In this document: one piece after another, positions 1 to 5,469 of the stretch
How positions within the stretch are numbered: position 1 is the stretch's first letter
Layout of the letters: each line of letters starts with the position of its first letter
Origin: Promethearchaeota archaeon
GTDB lineage: Archaea > Asgardarchaeota > Lokiarchaeia > Sigynarchaeales > SOKP01
Direction of reading: 5' to 3'
Assembly: GCA_016839845.1 (NCBI GenBank)
Contig: JAEOTL010000081.1
Span: 1 to 5,469 of the forward strand
Length of the DNA stretch: 5,469 bases
The notes under the pieces: generated by a model
What the model was told of the DNA's origin: nothing
The model's input: the letters and a program-made list of their open reading frames with translations, nothing else
Database searches by the model: none
Program-made: the position numbers and the translations under genes

Positions 1-731
1 AACGATATTATATAGGAGAGCAAGGACGACCTAAATTTTTAAAGGAATTAAAGTTGTCTCTTAAGCAAAAGAGTTTTGTAACATATATTATTCTGTTCTT
101 TGGATTTCAAATAGTAACAGGCTCTTTAACAGCATCTATTCCATATGCGGCAGAATTTGTATTAGGTGGTCCTGAATGGTGGATGATACTGTTATTCGCT
201 CCATTTCTCCAGTTTGCGATCTTCGGTGTACCTTTTTGGATCTGGTTTGCCAAAAGAACGAAGAATAACAGGAAAGTGGCTGTGATCGGAGGAGTTACTT
301 TAACTATATCAGCTTTCATTACACCATTATTTACAGGATTAATTGACTCAATGATCTATATGTCAATTTTGGGTTTTGTGATGGCAAACTTTTGGACTCT
401 TATGACAATTTATTTTTCAGAGGTTTTGCAGGAAAGAATGCTCAAGACACGTTCTCCTATAAGAGGCACAGCTGTTGGGGTTCAAGCTCTCTTCTCAAGA
501 TTATCCCGTGGTGTTCAGATTGGTATATTTGCAATAATTCATATTCTCACTGGATTTCAGGAAGGTTCAGCTGTTCAAACAGAGGCAGCTAAGATAGGAA
601 TACGTTTACATATGGGAATAATTCCTGCATTAATCTTGGGGGTATGTACATTAATTTTCTATTTAAAACATCCACTAACACCAGAGATAATGCAAGACAT
701 TCAAAGACAATTGAAAGAAGTGGGATTTTAA
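1..731 (+). CDS. GPH-family MFS transporter (sugar/cation symporter-like), C-terminal half, 5' end cut by window edge
   Basis: This is the last half of a membrane transporter, probably a secondary symporter moving a small solute across the cytoplasmic membrane. The frame is open from base 3 to the TAA at 729-731 (242 codons), and the 17 residues before the TTG at 54 read like the basic central cytoplasmic loop (GRPKF then a Lys/Leu-rich stretch). The true start is therefore outside the window and the TTG is not a start. Six hydrophobic segments follow, matching TM7-TM12 of a 12-helix MFS protein, at roughly 78-160, 175-245, 270-335, 345-420, 475-550 and 605-670. The tail HPLTPEIMQDIQRQLKE resembles the family's usual 'YPLT...I...L' ending. 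The short helix-10/11 loop (FSEVLQERMLKTRSPIRGTA) aligns with the GPH 'AD..DYEE..TG.R.EG' motif but lacks its usual aspartates, so the coupling ion or substrate may differ. The substrate cannot be read from the sequence. A homologue of the next gene's pathway (methylated amine or betaine uptake) is possible but is inferred only from adjacency. Confidence 0.82.
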   Translation, partial: RYYIGEQGRPKFLKELKLSLKQKSFVTYIILFFGFQIVTGSLTASIPYAAEFVLGGPEWWMILLFAPFLQFAIFGVPFWIWFAKRTKNNRKVAVIGGVTLTISAFITPLFTGLIDSMIYMSILGFVMANFWTLMTIYFSEVLQERMLKTRSPIRGTAVGVQALFSRLSRGVQIGIFAIIHILTGFQEGSAVQTEAAKIGIRLHMGIIPALILGVCTLIFYLKHPLTPEIMQDIQRQLKEVGF

Positions 732-739
732 ACTTAATC

Positions 740-770
740 AATAAAAATCTTTTTTTTTATTATATTTTTT
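740..770 (+). terminator. T-rich transcription terminator after the transporter
   Basis: Nine bases after the transporter stop there is an A/T-only inverted repeat (AATAAAAA at 740-747 pairing with TTTTTATT at 754-761). It overlaps a run of nine T at 750-758, and a second run of six T lies at 765-770. Oligo-T tracts without a GC stem are typical archaeal terminators. This suggests that the transporter and the downstream methyltransferase are at least partly separate transcripts. The call rests on composition only. Confidence 0.5.
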
Positions 771-774
771 AAAG

Positions 775-818
775 TACATTTACATTCTATACTACATTCT
801 TTTGATATGGTTTATAGC
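775..818 (+). promoter_or_regulatory. Probable promoter region of the MttB-family gene, with three TACATT hexamers
   Basis: The 110-bp gap between transporter and methyltransferase holds no gene. TACATT occurs at 775-780, 781-786 and 793-798, all in one 6-bp register, with CTATAC at 787-792 between the second and third copies. Two TATA-like stretches are present: TCTATACT around 786-793 and TTTATAG at 811-817. The first would place transcription start about 25 bases on, near 815, giving a leader that includes the ribosome-binding site. The second would give an almost leaderless RNA without it, so I prefer the first. The choice of box and any operator role for the hexamers are inference. Confidence 0.3.
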
Positions 819-830
819 TCGAAATGATAA

Positions 831-835
831 GAGGG
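831..835 (+). promoter_or_regulatory. Shine-Dalgarno site of the MttB-family gene
   Basis: GAGGG lies six bases before the ATG at 842, and its GAGG can pair with the CCUC of the 16S rRNA 3' end. An in-frame TAA at 839-841 sits directly before the ATG and rules out a longer start. This is the only clear Shine-Dalgarno site among the genes whose starts are visible here. Confidence 0.6.
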
Positions 836-841
836 ATATAA

Positions 842-2278
842 ATGAAAGTAGAAATACTTGATCAGTTGGAGATTGATGAGATCCATGAAAATTCACTTAA
901 AATTCTTGAGAATGTTGGTATTAGTGTTCCACATGAAGAAATTCTAAAACGCTTTAATGATAAAGGTGCAAATGTAGATTTTAAGAGACAATTGGTTAAA
1001 TTACATGAAAATTTAGTGAATGAACTTATCTCAAAAGCAGGAAAATCTTTTACAATATTTGGTCGGGATCCTACAAGAAAGGCTGAATTTGGAGTTGGAA
1101 AGCGTAATTATAATACAACTGCGGGCCAAGCATTTTGGATTGATAATCCTGGTGATGAAAGAAGATATTCCACCTTAAAGGATGTTTCTACTGCGGTTAG
1201 ATTCTCAGATGCTTTAGATCAAATTACAATTCCAGGAGCGATGGCTGATCCTCATGAAATTCCTGTTGAGTGGCGTTGTGTGGAGGTAGCTACTGAAATG
1301 ATTAAAAATACAACAAAACCTATCTACTTTTGGTTTTATGATAGACACTCCGCGAAATATTTAGTAGAACTCGGTATATCTCTTAGAGGAGACGAGAAAA
1401 AAGCCGCAGAGTACCCAACTTTTTTTCCGCTTTTTGAACCTGTAAGTCCTTTAAGTTTCCCGTTTAATGGTATCGATCTTTTATTTGAAACTGCAAGGCT
1501 CAATATACCAGTGATGATTGGTCCAATGGCTCAGATGGGATTGACAGCACCAGCAACCATAGCTGGGACTTTAATTCAAGAAAATGCTGAAATTTTAGCG
1601 GCTATATGCATTACTCAACTTATTCGAGAAGGAATGCCTGTGTGTTATGGTGGTATATGTCATGCATTTGATATGAAAAAAATACAAATTATTTTTTCAG
1701 GTCCAGAACAAGCTCTTTTTAGTATTGCAATGGCTCAGATGGGAAAATATTATGGATTTCCTGTCTATATCAATGTAGGGCTCACAGATTCTAAAAGACC
1801 AGATGCTCAAGCAGGTCTAGAATGTGGATTGACACTGACCATGGGAACTGCCGCGGGAGCGGACATATTTGGGCATATGGGAATTTCTGGAGTGGATCAA
1901 GCAAGTTCACTTGATATGCTTGTGATGCAATCAGAAGTGATTTCATATGTAGAGAGCCTTAATAGAGATATAATTTTTGATGATAATACCTTTGGTTTAA
2001 ATATTATACAGGAAGTTGGACCCAAGGGTTCTTTCCTTGAAAAGTCCCATACTCGTAAACATTTTAGGAAAGAATTATGGTTTCCTTCACTGTTAAATAG
2101 GGATGTTTACGATGTTTGGAGAGATAAAGGAAGTAAAAATATGGAAAAGCATTGTCAGGAACGCAAGGAGGAAATACTAGCATCTCATGAACCTCAACCT
2201 CTCGATAACGATATTTTACGAGATCTTAATAAGATAGTTCAAGATGCAAAAAATATACTACAAAAATCAGAGAAATAA
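842..2278 (+). CDS. MttB-superfamily (COG5598) corrinoid-dependent methyltransferase, non-pyrrolysine type
   Basis: This cytoplasmic enzyme probably transfers a methyl group from a quaternary amine or related methylated compound to a cognate corrinoid protein. The family includes trimethylamine methyltransferase MttB (pyrrolysine enzyme) and pyrrolysine-free relatives such as MtgB for glycine betaine. At 478 residues it is full length (family about 470-500) and has a TIM-barrel-like pattern. Recognisable blocks are GPMAQMGLTAPATIAG with QENAEILA (227-253), the CYGG segment (268-271), SGPEQALFSIAMAQMGKYYG (286-305), GLTDSKRPDAQAG (313-325), the glycine-rich AGADIFGHMGISG (338-350), and HTRKHFRKELWFPSLLNR (403-420) followed by a W...G near 426-430. 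The frame contains no internal TAG and ends in TAA, so it is not a pyrrolysine enzyme and trimethylamine itself is an unlikely substrate. Neither a corrinoid protein nor an MtrH/MtbA-like acceptor is in the window. It lies downstream of a GPH transporter and converges with the acyl-CoA synthetase gene 16 bases away. Family assignment is firm; the substrate is unknown. Confidence 0.92.
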   Translation: MKVEILDQLEIDEIHENSLKILENVGISVPHEEILKRFNDKGANVDFKRQLVKLHENLVNELISKAGKSFTIFGRDPTRKAEFGVGKRNYNTTAGQAFWIDNPGDERRYSTLKDVSTAVRFSDALDQITIPGAMADPHEIPVEWRCVEVATEMIKNTTKPIYFWFYDRHSAKYLVELGISLRGDEKKAAEYPTFFPLFEPVSPLSFPFNGIDLLFETARLNIPVMIGPMAQMGLTAPATIAGTLIQENAEILAAICITQLIREGMPVCYGGICHAFDMKKIQIIFSGPEQALFSIAMAQMGKYYGFPVYINVGLTDSKRPDAQAGLECGLTLTMGTAAGADIFGHMGISGVDQASSLDMLVMQSEVISYVESLNRDIIFDDNTFGLNIIQEVGPKGSFLEKSHTRKHFRKELWFPSLLNRDVYDVWRDKGSKNMEKHCQERKEEILASHEPQPLDNDILRDLNKIVQDAKNILQKSEK

Positions 2279-2285
2279 AAAAAAA
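2277..2285 (-). terminator. Oligo-T terminator of the acyl-CoA synthetase alpha gene
   Basis: Nine A on the plus strand form a T9 run on the minus strand, beginning ten bases past the TAA at 2297-2295. This fits an archaeal T-tract terminator. It overlaps the last two bases of the convergent methyltransferase stop codon. The plus-strand gene has no equivalent T run directly after its stop, so its RNA may extend into the antisense of the neighbouring gene. Confidence 0.45.
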
Positions 2286-2294
2286 GTTTACCAA

Positions 2295-3779
2295 TTATTT
2301 CTTTGGATACTTTCCATGCTTTTGCAAAAATTCTCTATAAGAATTAATTTTATCTAAAACTGTCCCTGTTAATTCTAAGCTTTCGAAAACTGGAACATTG
2401 CGGTTTAGAAGTTTTAACTTGAACTTATACCGGCTCTTATATTCTTCGAAACCTTCATTAATTTTCAACATAACGCAATACATAGGCTTTGTACAGATTC
2501 TTTTTGCTTTAGATATATATCTGATAAATTCTTTATTAAGATCCATATCTCTAAACCCCATTTCTTCTAATAATTCTTGAAATCCTCCAAATCTTTCAGG
2601 ATCTTTTATAAATACAATTGCTGAAATGTTAGGGTCTTTATCTAAAGCCAAGATGGTTCGATAATATACATTTGGTTGTATACCAGCACCTCCAAGGTCA
2701 AGAGGATTTGTAACATTTGTATTAACATCTGGTAGAAACCTTTTCATCTTATTGATGGTTTTTTCAGTTAAACTAGGTATTTTTAAGTTAAATTTTTCAA
2801 GAATATCTATCGCTTCTATAGTAGATCCTCCTCCAATCCCAATGACACCAACATTTCTAGTCTCAGGTAATCGAGTTAGATTAAAAGAAGATGCTAAAGC
2901 AGTAAGCTCGTTTGAATTATTCACAATACAACTTCCAGTTTGTTTACCTAATGCCTTCCAAATTTCATTATTTCCAGCAAGACCGCCTGTATGGGATAAA
3001 ATTGCTTTTTTTGTTGCTTCACCATATCCTGCTTTCCAAAGTATTACTGGTTTTCTATTTAGATTACATTCTTGCACCTTTTTCATAAATTTCCTCCCTT
3101 GTTCTATAGATCGTAAGTTTTCAATATACAAACCAATAATTTTAGTGTAATCATCATAGAGAAAGTATTCTAAGAATTCTGCTGGGGACAAATCTAAAGA
3201 ATTACCAATTGATATAAATTTAGAAACGTAAAGACCATAGGAAACTGCTAATTGTGCTAAATTTTGTGCAATCCCTCCAGATTGAAAAACTCCCCCGAAA
3301 TTACCCGATTTTTTGGATTGTTCATAAGCATTATAGAGGCCTCCTCTTGGATTGTAAACGCCTATACAATTTGGACCAATAATTCTAACATTATATTTTT
3401 TAGCAATGTCTAATAGTTCTTCTTCTAAAAATTCATTTCCAACTTCACGAAAACCGGAAGCAAAGACAGTCGCAAAGGGAACACCTTTTTGGCCTACTTC
3501 TTCCATTAATTTTGGGCATAATCGTGCAGGAACTGCTAATATCACATAATCTATTGGTTCTGAAATCTCTAAAATAGAGCTATAAATTTTATAACCATAT
3601 AAATTTTGACCACTTAACCGCGGATTAAATAAAAATATTGGTCCCTTAAATCTGTTTTTCATACATCGAAGAAAAAAACTTCCACTACCAGGATCAGGAC
3701 TCACTCCAATTATCCCAATCGCCCTGGGAAAAAATAATTTGTCAAAATTAATTTTTTGGGATTCATTAATTGCTGACAT
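2295..3779 (-). CDS. ADP-forming acyl-CoA synthetase, alpha subunit (CoA-binding, phosphohistidine)
   Basis: ADP-forming acyl-CoA synthetases (acetate-CoA ligase/NDP-forming type) convert acyl-CoA, ADP and phosphate to a free acid, ATP and CoA, conserving energy in the cytoplasm of many archaea. This 494-residue protein has the alpha-subunit layout. A Rossmann-type CoA-binding domain runs over about 11-140 (FFPRAIGIIGVS at 16-27, GPNCIGVYNP at 135-144). A succinyl-CoA-ligase-like domain with QSGGI (166-170), ISIGNSLDLSPAEFLEY (189-205) and LYIE (217-220) follows. The SHTGGLAGN motif has His263 as the expected phosphorylated residue. A second flavodoxin-like domain begins near 308 and includes an NPLDL segment (358-362). 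The ATP-grasp beta part is absent from this protein and from the window, so a partner must be encoded elsewhere. The glycine-rich segment at 311-320 (GVIGIGGGST) differs from the common 'TNaGG.gv' form. An in-frame TAG two codons upstream and the lack of a Shine-Dalgarno site support this ATG on a leaderless or short-leader RNA. The acyl substrate cannot be assigned. Confidence 0.88.
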   Translation of the reverse strand: MSAINESQKINFDKLFFPRAIGIIGVSPDPGSGSFFLRCMKNRFKGPIFLFNPRLSGQNLYGYKIYSSILEISEPIDYVILAVPARLCPKLMEEVGQKGVPFATVFASGFREVGNEFLEEELLDIAKKYNVRIIGPNCIGVYNPRGGLYNAYEQSKKSGNFGGVFQSGGIAQNLAQLAVSYGLYVSKFISIGNSLDLSPAEFLEYFLYDDYTKIIGLYIENLRSIEQGRKFMKKVQECNLNRKPVILWKAGYGEATKKAILSHTGGLAGNNEIWKALGKQTGSCIVNNSNELTALASSFNLTRLPETRNVGVIGIGGGSTIEAIDILEKFNLKIPSLTEKTINKMKRFLPDVNTNVTNPLDLGGAGIQPNVYYRTILALDKDPNISAIVFIKDPERFGGFQELLEEMGFRDMDLNKEFIRYISKAKRICTKPMYCVMLKINEGFEEYKSRYKFKLKLLNRNVPVFESLELTGTVLDKINSYREFLQKHGKYPKK

Positions 3780-3790
3780 ATGCTAGTCTA

Positions 3791-3806
3791 ATATTTATAG
3801 ATAAAT
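3791..3806 (-). promoter_or_regulatory. TATA-like region upstream of the acyl-CoA synthetase gene
   Basis: On the minus strand the bases CATTTATCTATAAATA lie 12 to 27 bases upstream of the ATG at 3779. An archaeal TATA element here would put transcription start at or very near the start codon, consistent with a leaderless message and with the absent Shine-Dalgarno site. The spacing is slightly short for the CTATAAATA core and fits the TTTATC part better. The surrounding 88-bp gap is very AT-rich, so chance occurrence is plausible. Confidence 0.3.
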
Positions 3807-3867
3807 GAGTTAAGGAGAATAATAAAACTCGACTAAAATATTTTTTTAAAGAAAATTTTGGAATGTA

Positions 3868-4599
3868 TTAACTTTCATATATTACTCTTTTAGCTTGTTG
3901 AATATCATCATGCATTAATCCATCAATGCCCATTCTTACTACTTCTCTTAAATCGGAATCTTCAATAGGTTCATAAATTTGGGTCCAAATATTAACTATT
4001 AAGCCATTGGAGTGGGCAAATTCAACAATTTCTTTATTAATGGCTTTCCAATATGGATGAATTGCGAAAAAATTATTATTAATTGCTTTTTTACAAAATT
4101 TAATTACCCATCGAGGAGAGACCATATCTTTCGTAAGTACCAATCCTAATTTTAACTCAGAATCTATTTTTTGGAATTGTAATAATTCACTAAGAATAAA
4201 AGAGCTGATTATTGTTGATTCAATAATGCTATATTTTTGTAAGATTTTAACTACTTTATATGAAATCCCTGCTTCAATAACTTCGCAATTTAAATTTATT
4301 TTACCTATTGTTACTTCAATTAATTCTTCTAATGTAGGGATTTTCTCTCCTTCTCCGAAATCAAATGATTTTAGTTCACCAAGAGATAAATCTCTTATAT
4401 AAGCATGTTGTCCTGTTAATCTTGAGATCTCATGGTCATGACAAACCACAATTTCCCCATCTTTCGTTTCAAGTACATCAAATTCTATAAAATCTGCTTT
4501 CAATTCAATTGCTGTTTTAAATGCTTTTAGTGTATTTTCTGGAGCTATACTACTTGCCCCTCGATGTGCCATTATCAAAACTTTATTATTATTCTTCAT
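3868..4599 (-). CDS. Glycerophosphodiester phosphodiesterase family protein (GDPD), last copy of the tandem array
   Basis: GDPD enzymes hydrolyse glycerophosphodiesters to glycerol phosphate and an alcohol with a metal-dependent TIM barrel. From the ATG at 4599 the protein is 243 residues, the usual size of a single-domain GDPD, with no signal peptide, so it is probably cytoplasmic. Seen residues are AHRG (catalytic His12), PENT (20-23), EFD (metal ligands Glu39 and Asp41), CHDHE (catalytic His54) and NCEV (third acid, Glu106). Ile108 occupies the place of the lysine usual in the family's 'EIK' motif. IWT (204-206) keeps the late Trp, but the usual following Val-Asn is replaced. The C-terminal MGIDGLMHDDI lacks the common final 'TD.P'. 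A TTG at 4611 would add four residues; the ATG matches the neighbouring paralogue's length better. There is no Shine-Dalgarno site. It follows the middle copy by 31 bases and is probably co-transcribed. Phosphodiesterase activity is likely but the substrate may be atypical. Confidence 0.87.
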   Translation of the reverse strand: MKNNNKVLIMAHRGASSIAPENTLKAFKTAIELKADFIEFDVLETKDGEIVVCHDHEISRLTGQHAYIRDLSLGELKSFDFGEGEKIPTLEELIEVTIGKINLNCEVIEAGISYKVVKILQKYSIIESTIISSFILSELLQFQKIDSELKLGLVLTKDMVSPRWVIKFCKKAINNNFFAIHPYWKAINKEIVEFAHSNGLIVNIWTQIYEPIEDSDLREVVRMGIDGLMHDDIQQAKRVIYES

Positions 4600-4630
4600 A
4601 ATTATTTTCAATTTTATTTTGTTAAAATTA

Positions 4631-5371
4631 TTAATTTAATTTCATTTTGCTCAAAACTGTTTTAGCTTTTACAATATCATCAGTTATTAAGCCATCAACT
4701 CCAAGCTTTATTAGTTTTCTCATTGTAGGAACAGTATCAACGGTGAATGGAAATATCTTAATTTCATTATCGTGAGCCAATTCTACAAACTGTTGATCAA
4801 CTAAAGCATAAAATGGGTTTATAGCATATAAATTATTATCTATACAGAACTGTATCCATTGCTTTCTTACCTCCCACGGGCAAGGAGTTTTATAACCGTA
4901 ATGTTCTAAAAATGCCAGTTTAATAGTTGGATAAATCTTTTGGAATTTTAATAACTCTTGGTGTTTAAAAGAACTGACCAATACTGAATCTATGATATCG
5001 TATTTCTGTAGGATATTTATAACTTTATTTGAAATTCCTTCTACTATTACTTCACAATTTAAACTTATTTTACCTTTAGTTAATTCAATTAACTCCTCAA
5101 AGCTAGGAATCTGTTCTCCTTCACCAAAATCATAACTTTTCAGCTCTTTAAAAGTCAAATTTCTTATATATCCATGTTGTCCTGTCAATTTAGAGATTTC
5201 TTCATCATGAGAAACCACTATTTCTCCATCCTTCGTTTCAAGAATGTCGAATTCAATACAATCTGCTCCCAATTCAATTGCTTTCTTAAATGCTTTTAAC
5301 GTATTTTCTGGTGCTAGATTACTCGCTCCCCTATGACCAATTATGATTACATTCTTGTTTTTCGCATTCAT
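4631..5371 (-). CDS. Glycerophosphodiester phosphodiesterase family protein (GDPD), middle copy of the tandem array
   Basis: This 246-residue protein is a complete single-domain GDPD without signal peptide or membrane segment. Catalytic elements are GHRG (His13), PENT (21-24), EFD (Glu40, Asp42), SHDEE (His55) and NCEV (Glu107). As in the next copy, an isoleucine (Ile109) stands where a lysine is common. The late 'WT.N' motif is FTVD here (Phe209), so the usual Trp is lost. The end reads LGVDGLITDDI, with Asp-Ile in place of the common final Pro. From residue 12 to 146 it is about 73% identical to the downstream copy by hand alignment, but only about 30% thereafter. It also has a longer central stretch around 156-171 (HYGYKTPCPWEVRKQ). 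An in-frame TAA three codons before the ATG fixes the start. No Shine-Dalgarno site is seen in the 14-base gap to the preceding copy, so translation in an operon is likely but its mechanism is unclear. Confidence 0.88.
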   Translation of the reverse strand: MNAKNKNVIIIGHRGASNLAPENTLKAFKKAIELGADCIEFDILETKDGEIVVSHDEEISKLTGQHGYIRNLTFKELKSYDFGEGEQIPSFEELIELTKGKISLNCEVIVEGISNKVINILQKYDIIDSVLVSSFKHQELLKFQKIYPTIKLAFLEHYGYKTPCPWEVRKQWIQFCIDNNLYAINPFYALVDQQFVELAHDNEIKIFPFTVDTVPTMRKLIKLGVDGLITDDIVKAKTVLSKMKLN

Positions 5372-5385
5372 AATGTCTTATTTGA

Positions 5386-5469
5386 TTACTCTTGGACCGT
5401 AATTTTATTTATTATATCTTTCACTCTTGAAATATTATTACTAATGATTCCATCAACTCCCATTTTGAT
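5386..5469 (-). CDS. Third GDPD paralogue, C-terminal end only (cut by window edge)
   Basis: Reading leftwards from the window edge, the frame IKMGVDGIISNNISRVKDII continues to Gln-Glu and a TAA at 5388-5386, giving 27 visible residues. The block IKMGVDGIIS aligns with IKLGVDGLIT of the next gene and VRMGIDGLMH of the one after, the terminal strand and helix of the GDPD barrel. The 14-base spacing to the next start implies one operon. In this copy the usual 'TD.P' ending is SNNI. No catalytic residue is in view, so the family call rests on this C-terminal block and on the tandem context. Confidence 0.72.
   Translation of the reverse strand: MKMGVDGIISNNISRVKDIINKITVQE

Noticed and set aside
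54..56. TTG at 54 as the start of the transporter gene
   Set aside because: The frame is open to the window edge and the upstream residues look like the MFS central loop. Only six of twelve helices are present, so the gene begins outside the window.
107..319. 70-codon open frame antisense to the transporter
   Set aside because: It lies wholly inside a well-supported membrane protein on the other strand and has no recognisable features.
392..592. 66-codon open frame in another frame of the transporter
   Set aside because: It overlaps the transmembrane coding frame completely; its Ser/Trp/Cys-rich translation looks like out-of-frame sequence.
842..2278. Pyrrolysine (amber) codon in the MttB homologue
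   Set aside because: There is no in-frame TAG anywhere in the 478 codons and the gene ends in TAA.
2398..3150. Open frames of 60 and 132 codons on the plus strand within the synthetase gene
   Set aside because: Both are antisense to a gene with clear family motifs and show no domain or start signal of their own.
3780..3867. Small gene or strong terminator in the gap between the last GDPD copy and the synthetase gene
   Set aside because: There are no open frames of useful length. On the minus strand the T runs are short (up to four), and AAAATTTT near 3853 is a trivial palindrome.
4600..4611. TTG at 4611 as the start of the last GDPD copy
   Set aside because: It adds four residues with no ribosome-binding support. 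The ATG at 4599 gives an N-terminus equivalent to that of the adjacent paralogue.
1..5469. CRISPR array, tRNA, insertion sequence or long repeats
   Set aside because: No regularly spaced repeats, cloverleaf-like or transposase sequences were seen. The only long repeat is the paralogous GDPD coding sequence.

Overview
The window is an AT-rich stretch of what is most probably an archaeal genome. My best guess is an Asgard archaeon of the Lokiarchaeia type, inferred rather than proven. The guess rests on four things: a pyrrolysine-free MttB-family methyltransferase, a stand-alone alpha subunit of an ADP-forming acyl-CoA synthetase, T-tract terminators without GC-rich stems, and few Shine-Dalgarno sites. 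No rRNA, tRNA, CRISPR array, insertion sequence or phage gene is visible.

Plus strand, positions 1-2278. The window opens inside a GPH-type (glycoside-pentoside-hexuronide/cation symporter) MFS transporter, of which only the C-terminal half is present. A T-rich terminator and a 110-bp intergenic region follow. That region carries a TATA-like stretch, three in-phase TACATT hexamers and a GAGG ribosome-binding site. Next comes a complete 478-residue MttB-superfamily (COG5598) methyltransferase with no in-frame amber codon. The transporter may supply a methylated substrate to the methyltransferase, but this is inferred from position only. No corrinoid protein or MtrH/MtbA-type partner lies in the window.

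Minus strand, positions 5469-2295. Reading leftwards, there are at least three tandem glycerophosphodiester phosphodiesterase (GDPD) paralogues: the tail of one at the window edge, then two complete copies, separated by only 14 and about 31 bases. Both complete copies keep the catalytic histidines and metal-ligand acids but share unusual substitutions. They are about 73% identical over their first two thirds and only about 30% identical over the rest. After an 88-bp gap comes the ADP-forming acyl-CoA synthetase alpha subunit. It has the phosphohistidine motif but no ATP-grasp partner beside it. It ends convergently 16 bases from the methyltransferase.

Taken together this is an ordinary metabolic region: substrate uptake and demethylation on one strand, glycerophosphodiester breakdown and CoA-thioester energy conservation on the other. 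The points most worth a second look are the GDPD array with its uneven divergence, the altered GDPD active-site motifs, and the transporter-MttB pairing. I did not see convincing evidence of a wholly new system.
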